From: an uncultured Lachnospiraceae bacterium | GTDB lineage: Bacteria > Bacillota > Clostridia > Lachnospirales > Lachnospiraceae | NCBI GenBank assembly: GCA_900551115.1 | Contig: URUY01000023.1 | Coordinates: 1-58,946, forward strand | Direction: 5' to 3' | DNA: 58,946 nucleotides | Shown: positions 1 through 8,846 of the stretch, piece after piece | Layout of the letters: every line of letters starts with the position of its first letter | Position numbering within the stretch: the first letter of the stretch is position 1 | Program-made: the position numbers and the translations under genes | Notes under the pieces: model-generated | Told to the model about the DNA's origin: nothing | What the model saw: only the letters and a program-made list of their open reading frames with translations | Database searches by the model: none

Positions 1-64
1 CCAAGTTCGGTATAATTTTTATGGTATTTTAATTTACTAGTCATATCTTATTATACCATGGATT

Positions 65-95
65 ACGGACTCTTCGGGGTCCGTTTTCTGTTTTA
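65..95 (+). terminator. Rho-independent terminator of a gene left of the window
   Basis: An 8-bp stem closed by a TTCG tetraloop (65-84) is followed by a T-rich tail to about 95. The T run lies on the plus strand only, so it should end a plus-strand transcript entering from outside the window. Confidence 0.75.
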
Positions 96-100
96 GGGTG

Positions 101-122
101 CAAAAATGGAGCGCTGCTCCAT
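101..122 (-). terminator. Terminator of the flotillin gene
   Basis: Read on the minus strand, a 7-bp stem with a 3-nt loop (106-122) is followed by five T residues (101-106). It lies about 100 nt after the flotillin stop. Two further perfect hairpins precede it, at 161-176 (6 bp, GC-rich) and 121-140 (8 bp, loop GTAA). Confidence 0.75.
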
Positions 123-224
123 AGGTGATTACTCACCTATTTTGCAACGCCCCCTACTGCCCGCCCATAAGGGCGGTATTACAGGCTTTTTTTACTATTC
201 TGCCAGAAAACGATTCATCAAATC

Positions 225-1745
225 CTACATAAAATCATTTTCATCCGTTACTTTGGTACTGGCAGCTTTAGCAGTATCAGCGGGAGCGTCTGCCTTGCTC
301 TCCGCAGCTATATTGCCGGCAACCAGCTTCGTTGCAGCACCTGCGCCTAAAAAGCCGGAGAGAACGGCGTTCAAATCCACACCGGTAGCTTCCTTTAATC
401 CGTCTGTTACCTGATTTAAGGTGTTCATGACATCCTTCATCAAACGGGTGTTATTGCCGTCACCATACATGGTAATCCTGTCCACCTTGGTAAGAGGCTC
501 GGCAGCATTCTTCACCACATCAGGCAGGGCCTTGAAGTACATCTCCAGGACAGCAGCTTCACCCATCTTCTGCATTGCGACTGCCTTCTTTTCGATACCC
601 TCTGCCTCTGCAAGCGCCTTGGCCTGGATGGCTTCTGCCTCTGCAAGGCCCTTGATACGGATACCTTCGGCTTCCTGTTCTTTCGCATATTTATCAGCTT
701 CTGCCTGAATCTTTAATGCTTCTGCCTGCTGTAACAGCTCGTACTTTTTAGCTTCGGCTTCACGCTGACGCTGGTAGAGTTCGGCATCTGCCTCCTGCTG
801 CTTTGCAAACTTGTCAGCTTCCGCTTTTTTCTTAATCTGTGCGTCCAGAGCCTGCTCCATAACCTCGGCTTCCTTCTGCTTTAAGAGGATTTCCTTCTCC
901 TGCTTTGCTATGTTAGCATTGGCAGTGGTAATCTCAATGGTTTTACGCTGCTCTTCCTGCTGAATCTGGTAAGCAGCGTCAGCCTCAGCCTTTTTGGCAT
1001 CGGATAGCTTCTTTAATTCAGCCTGGGTAATTGCCAGCTCGTTGTTCTTCTGCGCAATATCGGTCTGCGCGGCAATCTGTGCCTCATTAGCTTCTCTCTG
1101 TGCATTAGCCTGTGCCTTTGCAATTTCCTTTTCACTCTCAGCACGGGAAATTGCTGCATTTTTCTGAATTTTAACAATATTGTCAACACCGAGGTTTTCA
1201 ATAACACCGTTGCCGTCAACGAAGTTCTGTACGTTGAAGCTTACGATATCAAGACCCATGGAAGCAAGGTCCGGTTCTGAGTTTTCTTTTACCAGAGCTG
1301 CAAATTTCTGGCGGTCACTGACCATTTCTTCCAGGTTCATTTTACCTACGATTTCACGCATGTTACCTTCCAGTACTTCTCTGGCAACCTGTGCAATGTA
1401 GTCAGTCCTCTTATTTAAGAAGTTCTGGGAAGCCAACGTCAGGTACTCAGGTTGTATGCTGATTTTTACGTTGACAGCTGCATCGACCCGGATGTTGATG
1501 TAATCCGCGGTAGGTACGGCACTGGATGTCTTTACATCGATAGGAATCAGCTGCAGGTTCAGTTCATCCTTCTTCTCTAAAAAAGGAATCTTGACACCGG
1601 CGCGTCCGATTAGGATTTTAGGCTTTTTACGCAAGCCCGAAATGATGTAAGCGGTGTCCGGTGACGCTTTGACATAGCCTGATGCAAGAATTATTATCAC
1701 AATGACGGCGATAATAAAAGGTAACAGTTTCAATACAATTTCCAT
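225..1745 (-). CDS. floT: Flotillin (FloT/YuaG-like), SPFH/band 7 membrane scaffold
   Basis: A 506-aa protein with an N-terminal hydrophobic segment (about residues 3-22), an SPFH/PHB domain (about 25-190), a long Ala/Glu/Lys-rich coiled coil full of EAEA and KAEA repeats (about 200-420) and a C-terminal low-complexity tail. Length and order match Bacillus FloT/YuaG rather than the shorter FloA. Flotillins organise ordered membrane domains. The ATG at 1745 is chosen because GGGGGAG lies six bases before it; that SD overlaps an earlier in-frame ATG at 1760. It sits 87 bp downstream of the GH94 gene with no clear terminator between, so read-through from the mannan operon is possible. No partner such as a NfeD-type protein is visible. 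Confidence 0.9.
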   Translation of the reverse strand: MEIVLKLLPFIIAVIVIIILASGYVKASPDTAYIISGLRKKPKILIGRAGVKIPFLEKKDELNLQLIPIDVKTSSAVPTADYINIRVDAAVNVKISIQPEYLTLASQNFLNKRTDYIAQVAREVLEGNMREIVGKMNLEEMVSDRQKFAALVKENSEPDLASMGLDIVSFNVQNFVDGNGVIENLGVDNIVKIQKNAAISRAESEKEIAKAQANAQREANEAQIAAQTDIAQKNNELAITQAELKKLSDAKKAEADAAYQIQQEEQRKTIEITTANANIAKQEKEILLKQKEAEVMEQALDAQIKKKAEADKFAKQQEADAELYQRQREAEAKKYELLQQAEALKIQAEADKYAKEQEAEGIRIKGLAEAEAIQAKALAEAEGIEKKAVAMQKMGEAAVLEMYFKALPDVVKNAAEPLTKVDRITMYGDGNNTRLMKDVMNTLNQVTDGLKEATGVDLNAVLSGFLGAGAATKLVAGNIAAESKADAPADTAKAASTKVTDENDFM

Positions 1746-1832
1746 ATAATTCTCCCCCATTTGTTTAGTTGGCCAAAGCCTGTTTGTTTTAAATTAATGA
1801 CATTGCCGGAAGGATTCCCTTTTTATATGCAG

Positions 1833-4226
1833 TTACATTACCAGTACAATTTCATTTTCCGCAAGCATATCCTTTGCAGGAATAAAGGGCTTATCTAGCC
1901 TGATACCGTTCATGTAGAACTCAGTAAAGCCGCTCTCTTTGCCATTGGGATTCTTAACGGTAATGTGCAGCTTCCTGCCGCGGAAGGTCTTATCCATGGT
2001 AATCTCTTTCCATTCGGAAGGAATTGCAGGACATACCCACAGACCGTTTAAGTCAGGACGCATGCCGCAGATACCTTCTACGCAGCCCACCATACAGGTA
2101 GATGCCGTACCCGTCAGCCAATGTACGTGAGAACGTCCCTCAAAAGGAGATTCCACGCTTTCTGTAAACTGGCCGTGTACATAGGGCTCTAATTTTCTGA
2201 CATCTGCATTGTCGTTCTGGGAAGCCGGTGAGCTTTCCGTAAAGTATTCAAATGCACGGTTGCCGTGTCCCATCAGGGATTCTGCCAGAATAATCCAACC
2301 CTGAGGCTGTGAGAAAATACCGCCGTTTTCCTTGGTGGAAGGGTTGAACAGCAATGCCTGCGCACCGTCAAAGGCATGGTCTACATAGGAAGGCGTCATT
2401 AAGCGCACACCATATTTTGTATTCAGCTCTCTGTGTACGGACTCCAGGGCAGCCTCTGCCTGTTCTTTTGATGCCAGACCGCTGATAACAGACCAGGACT
2501 GAGGATTTAACCACATGCTTGCTTCCGGGTCCTTCTTGGAGCCGATAACCTGTCCGTCCTCTTTAATACCACGCACATATCTGTCGTCTTCCCAGCATTC
2601 CTTCTGGATGATATCTCCCAGCTCCTTCTGTGTCTTTTCCAGATAAGCAATATATTCCGTATCCTGCAGCTCCTCTGCAAAGCTCTTTAATACGGTAAAT
2701 GCATAATATAACTGCATGGCAACGAAGGTGGATTCCCCCTTCTTGCCAAGACGCAGACAGTCGTTCCAGTCTGCATGCAGACCTGCGGGCATCTTATGGT
2801 CACCGAGGCGATCCATGGAGAACTGAATCGCTCTCTTTAAGTGGTCGTATACCGTACCTTCTTCCTTGTTGGCGTAAGGAATCACTTCATTAATAAAATC
2901 CCTGTTGCCGGTTTCAGACACATATTTCCAAACAGTGGGGAAAAGCCAAAGCGCATCATCAGCACGGTAAGCCGGATGTCCGGTTTCACGTACATAGGAT
3001 TCGTCATCCGGTGTATCCTCATGCCCGGGATTGTGTGTATATTTTACCAGTGGCAGACCGCCGCCGTGATTTACCTGTGCAGAAAGCATGAACCGAATCT
3101 GGTCTGCTGCCATCTCGGGGTCAAGATGGATGATACCCTGAATATCCTGTACGGTATCCCGGTAGCCGTAGCCGTTACGCTGTCCGCAGTATACGAAAGA
3201 AGCAGCTCTCGACCAGGTAAAGGTAATAAAGCACTGGTAAGCGTTCCAGGTATTAATCATGCTGTTAAAGGCTGCATCCGGCGTATGAATTTGGAAGTTT
3301 TCAAGCTTTGTATGCCAGTAGGTCTTTAATTCGTTCAATTCCTTTTCTACCACGCCTGCTTCTGCATAGCCCTTTAAGATTGCCTCTGCCGCATCCGGGT
3401 CAGCCTGACCGAATACAAAGGTCAGCTCCTTCGTTTCGCCGGGTTCTAAGGTCAATGCACTGTGCAGTACGCCGCAGCCGTTAGAGTTGTAATTCAATAC
3501 ATTATCGCATTCGCCGCGCTCTACTGCCACAGGATTGCCGTAGGTGTGATATCTGCCGATAAATGCTTCCTTATCGCCGTTATAAGAGGTAACAGGCGCA
3601 CCGGCAAGCCCTAAGAAACGTTCTCTGCCGTTATAGCCTCTCTTATCCTTCCCGCAGTTGGGATTGATGTGCTGTGCGATTTTATTACCCTCAAAAGTAG
3701 TTCTGGTAATAAACAGCGTATACTGTAAATTGACCTGATCCTGTTCGTAATTGCTTTCGTTTGTAAACTCTGCATAAGAGAAAGCAGAAAGCTTTCTGGT
3801 CTTATCCGTGGTGTTTTTAACCTTTGCATGCCATACCTCATAGGTCTTGTTTAAAGGCACATAGTAAAGCACCTCTGAATGGATGCCTGCATAGTCCGCC
3901 ATCATATTGGTATATGCCGTACCGTGATGGCATTCGCTTCTGTAGGTATCTAAAGGTTTTGCCACCGGCTGCCATGAAGCAGACCAGTAATCCTTTGTTT
4001 CATCATCACGCAGATAAATATATCTTCCAGGCGTGTCATCACTGTTGAAATGATACCGCAGGATTCTGCCGTTAGCACCGCTCTTTACAAAGCTGTAGCC
4101 GCCCGCATTGTTGGAAATAATAGCACCATATGCAGGGGAACCCAGGTAATTGGCCCATGGTGCGGGAGTATTGGGTTTTGTGATGACATACTCCTTGTTC
4201 ACCTCATCAAAATAACCGTAGTTCAT
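1833..4226 (-). CDS. GH94 cellobiose-phosphorylase-type enzyme
   Basis: This 797-aa protein has the GH94 architecture: an N-terminal beta-sandwich beginning NYGYFDEVNKEYVITKP, then an alpha/alpha barrel with GYRDTVQD, the catalytic-acid motif DWNDCLRLG and the late motif HWLTGTAS. Length fits cellobiose and chitobiose phosphorylases (about 800 aa). Such enzymes split beta-1,4-glucosides with phosphate to give glucose 1-phosphate. In a glucomannan locus with a cellobiose 2-epimerase, the likely substrate is cellobiose or glucosyl-mannose. There is no signal peptide, so it is cytosolic. It is the last metabolic gene of the long minus-strand operon. An AAGGAGAG site supports the ATG at 4226. Exact disaccharide specificity cannot be read by eye; the N-terminus is rather chitobiose-phosphorylase-like. 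Confidence 0.88.
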   Translation of the reverse strand: MNYGYFDEVNKEYVITKPNTPAPWANYLGSPAYGAIISNNAGGYSFVKSGANGRILRYHFNSDDTPGRYIYLRDDETKDYWSASWQPVAKPLDTYRSECHHGTAYTNMMADYAGIHSEVLYYVPLNKTYEVWHAKVKNTTDKTRKLSAFSYAEFTNESNYEQDQVNLQYTLFITRTTFEGNKIAQHINPNCGKDKRGYNGRERFLGLAGAPVTSYNGDKEAFIGRYHTYGNPVAVERGECDNVLNYNSNGCGVLHSALTLEPGETKELTFVFGQADPDAAEAILKGYAEAGVVEKELNELKTYWHTKLENFQIHTPDAAFNSMINTWNAYQCFITFTWSRAASFVYCGQRNGYGYRDTVQDIQGIIHLDPEMAADQIRFMLSAQVNHGGGLPLVKYTHNPGHEDTPDDESYVRETGHPAYRADDALWLFPTVWKYVSETGNRDFINEVIPYANKEEGTVYDHLKRAIQFSMDRLGDHKMPAGLHADWNDCLRLGKKGESTFVAMQLYYAFTVLKSFAEELQDTEYIAYLEKTQKELGDIIQKECWEDDRYVRGIKEDGQVIGSKKDPEASMWLNPQSWSVISGLASKEQAEAALESVHRELNTKYGVRLMTPSYVDHAFDGAQALLFNPSTKENGGIFSQPQGWIILAESLMGHGNRAFEYFTESSPASQNDNADVRKLEPYVHGQFTESVESPFEGRSHVHWLTGTASTCMVGCVEGICGMRPDLNGLWVCPAIPSEWKEITMDKTFRGRKLHITVKNPNGKESGFTEFYMNGIRLDKPFIPAKDMLAENEIVLVM

Positions 4227-4249
4227 ACTTACTCTCTCCTTTTTCTTTA

Positions 4250-5398
4250 TTATGCTAAAATCAGGGAAACCAGATAAAAGACCTCTTTATCCTCTGCATG
4301 GGTCTCCGTAATCTCGATTTCTACCTGATGCTTTCCCTTTTTACCATGCTCCATGATGGTTTCCAAATAGAGACAATCGCCCCACTCTTCTAAAAAATTG
4401 GCATCCAGCGTAACCGCATGGGCCCTATCACCGTCAACAGTAAGCGTTGCCACAGGAGCAGGTCTTCTTATCGTCTTGCGGTACTGTACTGCAAGGGAAC
4501 TGCATTCCACTTCAAATACAAGCTTAGCACCCTTTCCTGCCGCCGTCCATCCCTTTTTAAAGCAGTCAGCCACACAGCTTTGCGGCGTCTTATCTTTTGT
4601 AAAGCCTTCGCACAAAACCGGCACAAGCTCATCATTGCGGAAACGGTGTGCATTCTCGTAGCCGTTAGCAGTCAGGGGCTTTTCCGGTATCGGAAAGGAG
4701 TCTGCCGTTTTACTGTCCTTCTGCTGCCCTGCTGTTTGCTCTGCCTTTTCCTTCACGGTCTCAAGGTAATGGGTAATGACACCTGCTACCAGTGCATGTC
4801 CCGCATCATTGGGATGTAAATCATCCGGTGTAATATCCCGCTTTACAATATCGCCTGATGCAACCTTCGGATAAATTGCAGGCTTCATACTGACACTGGG
4901 CAGATTATAGTACGCACCTACGGGTCTGTGAATGGCCTCTGCATTGCCGCCGTCGTCATAGCGTACATTATGTACCAAAAGCAGCGCAGGTGCGCAGGGT
5001 GCCTTCAGTATCCGGCGTACCAGCCCTTCGTAGGTCTCTTCAAAATGAGCATCTTCATCTGCATCATTTACGGAAAACTCCACAATCACAAAGTCGGGCT
5101 CATGGGAAAGAACCTCTTCCTCCACACGGCCTGTGCCAAGGTGTGAGGTGGTGCCGCCGATACCTGCATTGATATAGGTAAAGTCCGCTTTGGGAAATGC
5201 CTGCTGCCACCATTTATAAGTAAGGTATGCATAACAGGTTTCCGGTGCGGAAGCTAAAGACCCTTGTGTAATGGAACCGCCTAAGAATGCCAGCTTCAGG
5301 GCTTCTCCGTTCATTGCACGCTTCATACAGTCCACGATACGGCTGTCATTTCCGGCATTTACCATGCCTTTTTCATAATCAATCAAATTCGTCATCAT
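4250..5398 (-). CDS. SGNH acetylesterase, CE17-like, cytosolic
   Basis: A 382-aa protein. The N-terminal SGNH hydrolase domain (about residues 1-230) carries the Ser block GGSITQGS, a Gly block NAGIGGT, the Asn block VEFSVND and the DDLHPNDAGH Asp/His motif. A beta-sandwich domain (about 260-380) follows, as in Roseburia CE17, which has an SGNH domain plus a CBM35. CE17 removes 2-O-acetyl groups from mannooligosaccharides. No signal peptide is present, so imported oligosaccharides would be the substrate. The start is placed at the ATG at 5398, eight bases after AAGGA, rather than upstream Met codons. A paralogue with the same layout but a lipoprotein signal is at 28802-30103. Confidence 0.85.
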   Translation of the reverse strand: MMTNLIDYEKGMVNAGNDSRIVDCMKRAMNGEALKLAFLGGSITQGSLASAPETCYAYLTYKWWQQAFPKADFTYINAGIGGTTSHLGTGRVEEEVLSHEPDFVIVEFSVNDADEDAHFEETYEGLVRRILKAPCAPALLLVHNVRYDDGGNAEAIHRPVGAYYNLPSVSMKPAIYPKVASGDIVKRDITPDDLHPNDAGHALVAGVITHYLETVKEKAEQTAGQQKDSKTADSFPIPEKPLTANGYENAHRFRNDELVPVLCEGFTKDKTPQSCVADCFKKGWTAAGKGAKLVFEVECSSLAVQYRKTIRRPAPVATLTVDGDRAHAVTLDANFLEEWGDCLYLETIMEHGKKGKHQVEIEITETHAEDKEVFYLVSLILA

Positions 5399-5446
5399 TT
5401 TTTCCATTCCTTTCGCTTCGCGCAAGGCTCAGGCAAGCTTTTTCAC

Positions 5447-6625
5447 TTACTGCTTTTTTGAAAGAAGCTCCAGATTCTTTTTAATCAGGTCACAGCGCTG
5501 CAATACACAGTCCGCGCTTCTTAACGGGTCCTTCGGGGTGTTGAATACATAATCCGTCAGTCTGTCCAAATCCGTTACCGCTACATGCAGTCTGGTATCA
5601 CTGGACGCATAATAGATGTATACCTCTTTATTTTCATTGACAATAGCACCGTTGGTAAATACCACGTTGGAAACATCGCCCACTCTTTCGCCGCCTCTGG
5701 GTCCGATTAACATGCCGGAAGGCTCTGCAATCACCTTGGAAGGGTCCTTTAAATCCGTTGCAAAAGCGTATACCACATACCGTAAGCCTGCCGCCGTATT
5801 TCTGACACCATGGGCAATGTGAATCCATCCCCTGTCAGTCTTTATGGGAACAGCGCCTGCACCGTTCTTTACTTCTGTAATAGTGTGGTATCTGCGGATG
5901 CTGGTCATCTTTTCCTCGTCAATCACTGCATGGGTAATGTCCTCACACAGTCCGAAGCCGATACCGCCGCCGGAACCCGTATCAATAAAGTCGTCCATGG
6001 GTCTTGTGTAGAAAGCGTATTTGCCGTCTACAAACTCAGGGTGCAGCACTACGTTCCTCTGCTGGGGGGAATGCAGGGTAACCAGATTCGGCAGCCTCTC
6101 CCAGGTCTTTAAATCCTTTGTTCTTACAATACCGGCTGCCGCTACTGCTGCGGATAAATCCTTTGCACCCGTATCCTTGCTCTCAGAACAGAATACACCG
6201 TAGATATAACCGTCCTCATGCTGTGTCAGACGCATATCGTATACGTTGGTTTCCTCCGGACAGGTATCCGGCAGCACTACCGGATAATCCCAGAAACGGA
6301 AGCCGTCAACACCGTTGTCGCTTTCTGCCACACCAAAGAAGGACTTTCTGTCATTGCCTTCTATTCTTGCTACCAGATAATATTTTCCGTTGATATAAAC
6401 AGCGCCGGAATTCATCACTGCATTTACACCCAGCCTCTCCTCAAAATAAGGATTGGTCTCCTTATTAAGGTCATACTGCCAGCTTACGGGAATATGCTCC
6501 CTTGTCAGCACCGGATATTTATATCTTTCGTAAATACCGTTGTAAAAGGCTTCGTCTGCCTCATTCTTTCTTTTAAGAAGCGTTTCCTGCCTCTCCTTCA
6601 GCCAGTAGAATTTCTCGTGAATCAT
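5447..6625 (-). CDS. GH130_1 4-O-beta-mannosyl-glucose phosphorylase
   Basis: A 392-aa cytosolic GH130 enzyme with a five-bladed beta-propeller fold. The NVYDMRLTQHEDG motif contains the Asp expected to act as proton donor, and LHPEFVDGKYAFYTRP is typical of subfamily 1. These phosphorylases convert beta-mannosyl-1,4-glucose and phosphate to mannose 1-phosphate and glucose. The neighbouring epimerase would supply mannosyl-glucose from mannobiose. The ATG at 6625 overlaps the epimerase stop (ATGA), so the two are translationally coupled; GGGAG lies at normal distance inside the epimerase 3' end. The longer upstream in-frame start is rejected for that reason. Confidence 0.92.
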   Translation of the reverse strand: MIHEKFYWLKERQETLLKRKNEADEAFYNGIYERYKYPVLTREHIPVSWQYDLNKETNPYFEERLGVNAVMNSGAVYINGKYYLVARIEGNDRKSFFGVAESDNGVDGFRFWDYPVVLPDTCPEETNVYDMRLTQHEDGYIYGVFCSESKDTGAKDLSAAVAAAGIVRTKDLKTWERLPNLVTLHSPQQRNVVLHPEFVDGKYAFYTRPMDDFIDTGSGGGIGFGLCEDITHAVIDEEKMTSIRRYHTITEVKNGAGAVPIKTDRGWIHIAHGVRNTAAGLRYVVYAFATDLKDPSKVIAEPSGMLIGPRGGERVGDVSNVVFTNGAIVNENKEVYIYYASSDTRLHVAVTDLDRLTDYVFNTPKDPLRSADCVLQRCDLIKKNLELLSKKQ

Positions 6626-7800
6626 GCGTTTTCTCCCATCCTTTTTATCATTTCCATACACATACGTCCGTTGTGATAAGGACACTTCCATGGCTCTACA
6701 ATGGGCTTATCTGTTTCGGGTACACCTTGATCATCCACATGCATAAACCACTCTGAGCCCTCTCTTTTATCTATCATAAAGGCTTTGATAAAGCCCCAGA
6801 TATTTTCTGCCGCCTCCAGATACTCCTTATGCTCCGGCGTTTTCTGATACTGGTTGTAAAAGCCTACCACTGCTTCCGCCTGTACCCACCAGACACGCTT
6901 CTTATCCACTACGCCCCGTTCGCATTCGTTGGACAGGGAATTGTTATAATAAGCCGCCCTGTAAACCTCTGCCACCAAATCCGCCACAACAGGCGCCCAG
7001 GAATCCGCATAAGCCTTATCATGAAGCACCGAAAGCCCTCTGTCCAAAAGCCAGGAGGTCTCGATATCATGACCGTAGGAATGAAGGTCAATGATACTGT
7101 TCATGTCATTATCAAAAAACACCTCCTGTCTGTGCAGGGTGGGATTGTATATCTTGCTGCGGAAGGTTTCCAGTATCCATACAAGCTTCTCTTTTACCTT
7201 TTCTTCCTTTGTTACCCGGTACAGCTCCGTATAAGCTTCAAATACGTGCAGAAGGGTATTCATGGTACGGTCTGCCATAACACCGTTTTCTGAAAGCTTA
7301 TCGTTTGACGCCGGAGCAAAGCTTCTGTCTAAAGCCTCCTTATAGCCGCCTTCGTCAAAGCCCTTCTCTTCAATAACAGAAAACAGCTTAAGTGCCGTCT
7401 GCAGTGCCTCTGCATCTCCCGATGCATCATAATAAGAGGACAGAGCATACACCGCGAACGCCTGATTGTAAATATGTTTTGTGGTATCCTCAGGCGTACC
7501 GTCCCAGTTAACCGACCAGTACACGCCGCCGTATTCCTTATCCATACAGCATTCTTTCATGAAACGGTAAGCATGCTCCGCATCCTTTAACAAATCCCCG
7601 CGCTTTAAGGTCATTGCCGCATTGGAAAAAAACCATAATATTCTGCTGTTTAAGATACATCCCTTAACGGCTTTTTTATCTACTGAAAGATCCGGTCCCA
7701 TAAAGCCATAGAATCCGCCGTTTATTTTATCCGTCAAGCTTCTCCAAAAAGGAATAATTCCGTTTTCAAGATGCTCCCGCATCTCTTTTGCCATACTCAT
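6622..7800 (-). CDS. Cellobiose 2-epimerase (AGE family)
   Basis: A 392-aa (alpha/alpha)6-barrel epimerase of the N-acylglucosamine 2-epimerase superfamily. Conserved blocks with the usual catalytic histidines are visible: HVFEAYTELYRV, HSYGHDIETSWLL and CPYHNGRMCMEM. The enzyme interconverts the reducing-end glucose and mannose of beta-1,4-disaccharides (cellobiose to glucosyl-mannose, mannobiose to mannosyl-glucose). It thus feeds GH130_1 and GH94 on either side. It has no signal peptide. Its ATG overlaps the stop of the LacI gene (ATGA) and its stop overlaps GH130_1, giving three coupled genes. Confidence 0.92.
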   Translation of the reverse strand: MSMAKEMREHLENGIIPFWRSLTDKINGGFYGFMGPDLSVDKKAVKGCILNSRILWFFSNAAMTLKRGDLLKDAEHAYRFMKECCMDKEYGGVYWSVNWDGTPEDTTKHIYNQAFAVYALSSYYDASGDAEALQTALKLFSVIEEKGFDEGGYKEALDRSFAPASNDKLSENGVMADRTMNTLLHVFEAYTELYRVTKEEKVKEKLVWILETFRSKIYNPTLHRQEVFFDNDMNSIIDLHSYGHDIETSWLLDRGLSVLHDKAYADSWAPVVADLVAEVYRAAYYNNSLSNECERGVVDKKRVWWVQAEAVVGFYNQYQKTPEHKEYLEAAENIWGFIKAFMIDKREGSEWFMHVDDQGVPETDKPIVEPWKCPYHNGRMCMEMIKRMGENA

Positions 7801-8834
7801 ACGCTTTTCCTTTCTGCCACACTGTCCTTTTCTACCAGGTGGCCCTCCACAATGTGGATTCCCTTTTTATAATTTTCACCATCCAGCTTTTTTAACAGCG
7901 TATGGATAGCGCCCTTTGCCATTTCCTTGATATCCACTTCATAGGTGGTAATTTCCACCTCGCTTAAGCCCAGATAAAGATAGTTGTCATACCCCACTAC
8001 CGAAACATCCTCCGGCACCTTGAGTCCCTTATCCTGCAGGGCTTTTATAATAAGGCTTGCAATAAAGTCACAGTTGCATACAAAGGCCGTAGGCATATCC
8101 TCCGGGAACTCATAGCTGCCGTAATCATCCCTCAGGCCGCTTTCCACATCCCTGTCCGGTATCAGATACTCCGGTCTTGGCTTTATGCCATGCTCTAAAA
8201 GAGATTTTACATATCCCATATATCTGTCCGTAATGCTCTCTGTAGAAAACAGAGTCCCTACATAGGCAATCTTTGTATGCCCTTTGTCAAACAGATAATT
8301 GGTCAGTATATAGGTGCCGTAAAAGCCGTCCGAAATAAAACAGTCCACAGTGGCATTGGTTTCATAAAAATCTATAAATACAAGCGGCATTCCCGCCTTT
8401 TCCCGCAGATAATCTGCATAGCCGTAGCCGGGCTTGCCGATTACAATCAGCCCGTCTACCTTTTTTTCCTCTAAAAGCCTGGACATCTGCTTATTTTCTT
8501 CCATTTCTTCACTGATTATCTCAAAAAGGATAAAGCATTCCTTCTGAATGGCCCTGTCCGCAACCTCCTGATACAGCTTCCAATAGAAGGAATCATAATT
8601 TGCAAGATACCTGCCGGAAATCAATACGCCGATATTATAGTTTTTCTTAATCTTCCTGTCCCGGGAAGCTACCGGAGCCTTATACCCCATCTGGTCTGCC
8701 AGCTCTTTAATTTTTTCCCGCATTTCCTCGCTGACGCCTTTCTGTCCCGATAAGGCTTTTGATACCGTAACGGTGCTGACGTCCAGTCTGTCTGCAATAT
8801 CCGCCATTTTTACAGATTTTCTCATTTTTGCCAT
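7797..8834 (-). CDS. LacI-family transcription regulator of the mannan locus
   Basis: A 345-aa protein with an N-terminal LacI helix-turn-helix (VKMADIADRLDVSTVTVSKA, about residues 9-28) and hinge, followed by a periplasmic-binding-protein-like effector domain. It is embedded in the operon between the CE2-like esterase and the epimerase, so it is probably autoregulated and responds to an imported mannooligosaccharide. GAGGG lies before the ATG at 8834. The operator is not certain; a weak imperfect palindrome at 27620-27635 in the divergent GH26 promoter region is one place to look. Confidence 0.92.
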   Translation of the reverse strand: MAKMRKSVKMADIADRLDVSTVTVSKALSGQKGVSEEMREKIKELADQMGYKAPVASRDRKIKKNYNIGVLISGRYLANYDSFYWKLYQEVADRAIQKECFILFEIISEEMEENKQMSRLLEEKKVDGLIVIGKPGYGYADYLREKAGMPLVFIDFYETNATVDCFISDGFYGTYILTNYLFDKGHTKIAYVGTLFSTESITDRYMGYVKSLLEHGIKPRPEYLIPDRDVESGLRDDYGSYEFPEDMPTAFVCNCDFIASLIIKALQDKGLKVPEDVSVVGYDNYLYLGLSEVEITTYEVDIKEMAKGAIHTLLKKLDGENYKKGIHIVEGHLVEKDSVAERKSV

Positions 8835-8846
8835 CGTTATTTCCCT

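Noticed and set aside
106..414. 102-aa plus-strand ORF at the left edge
   Set aside because: It runs through the flotillin terminator hairpins and antisense to the flotillin 3' end, and has no SD.
2841..3329. 162-aa ORF antisense to GH94
   Set aside because: A shadow of a well-conserved gene; its translation has no recognisable domain or ribosome site.
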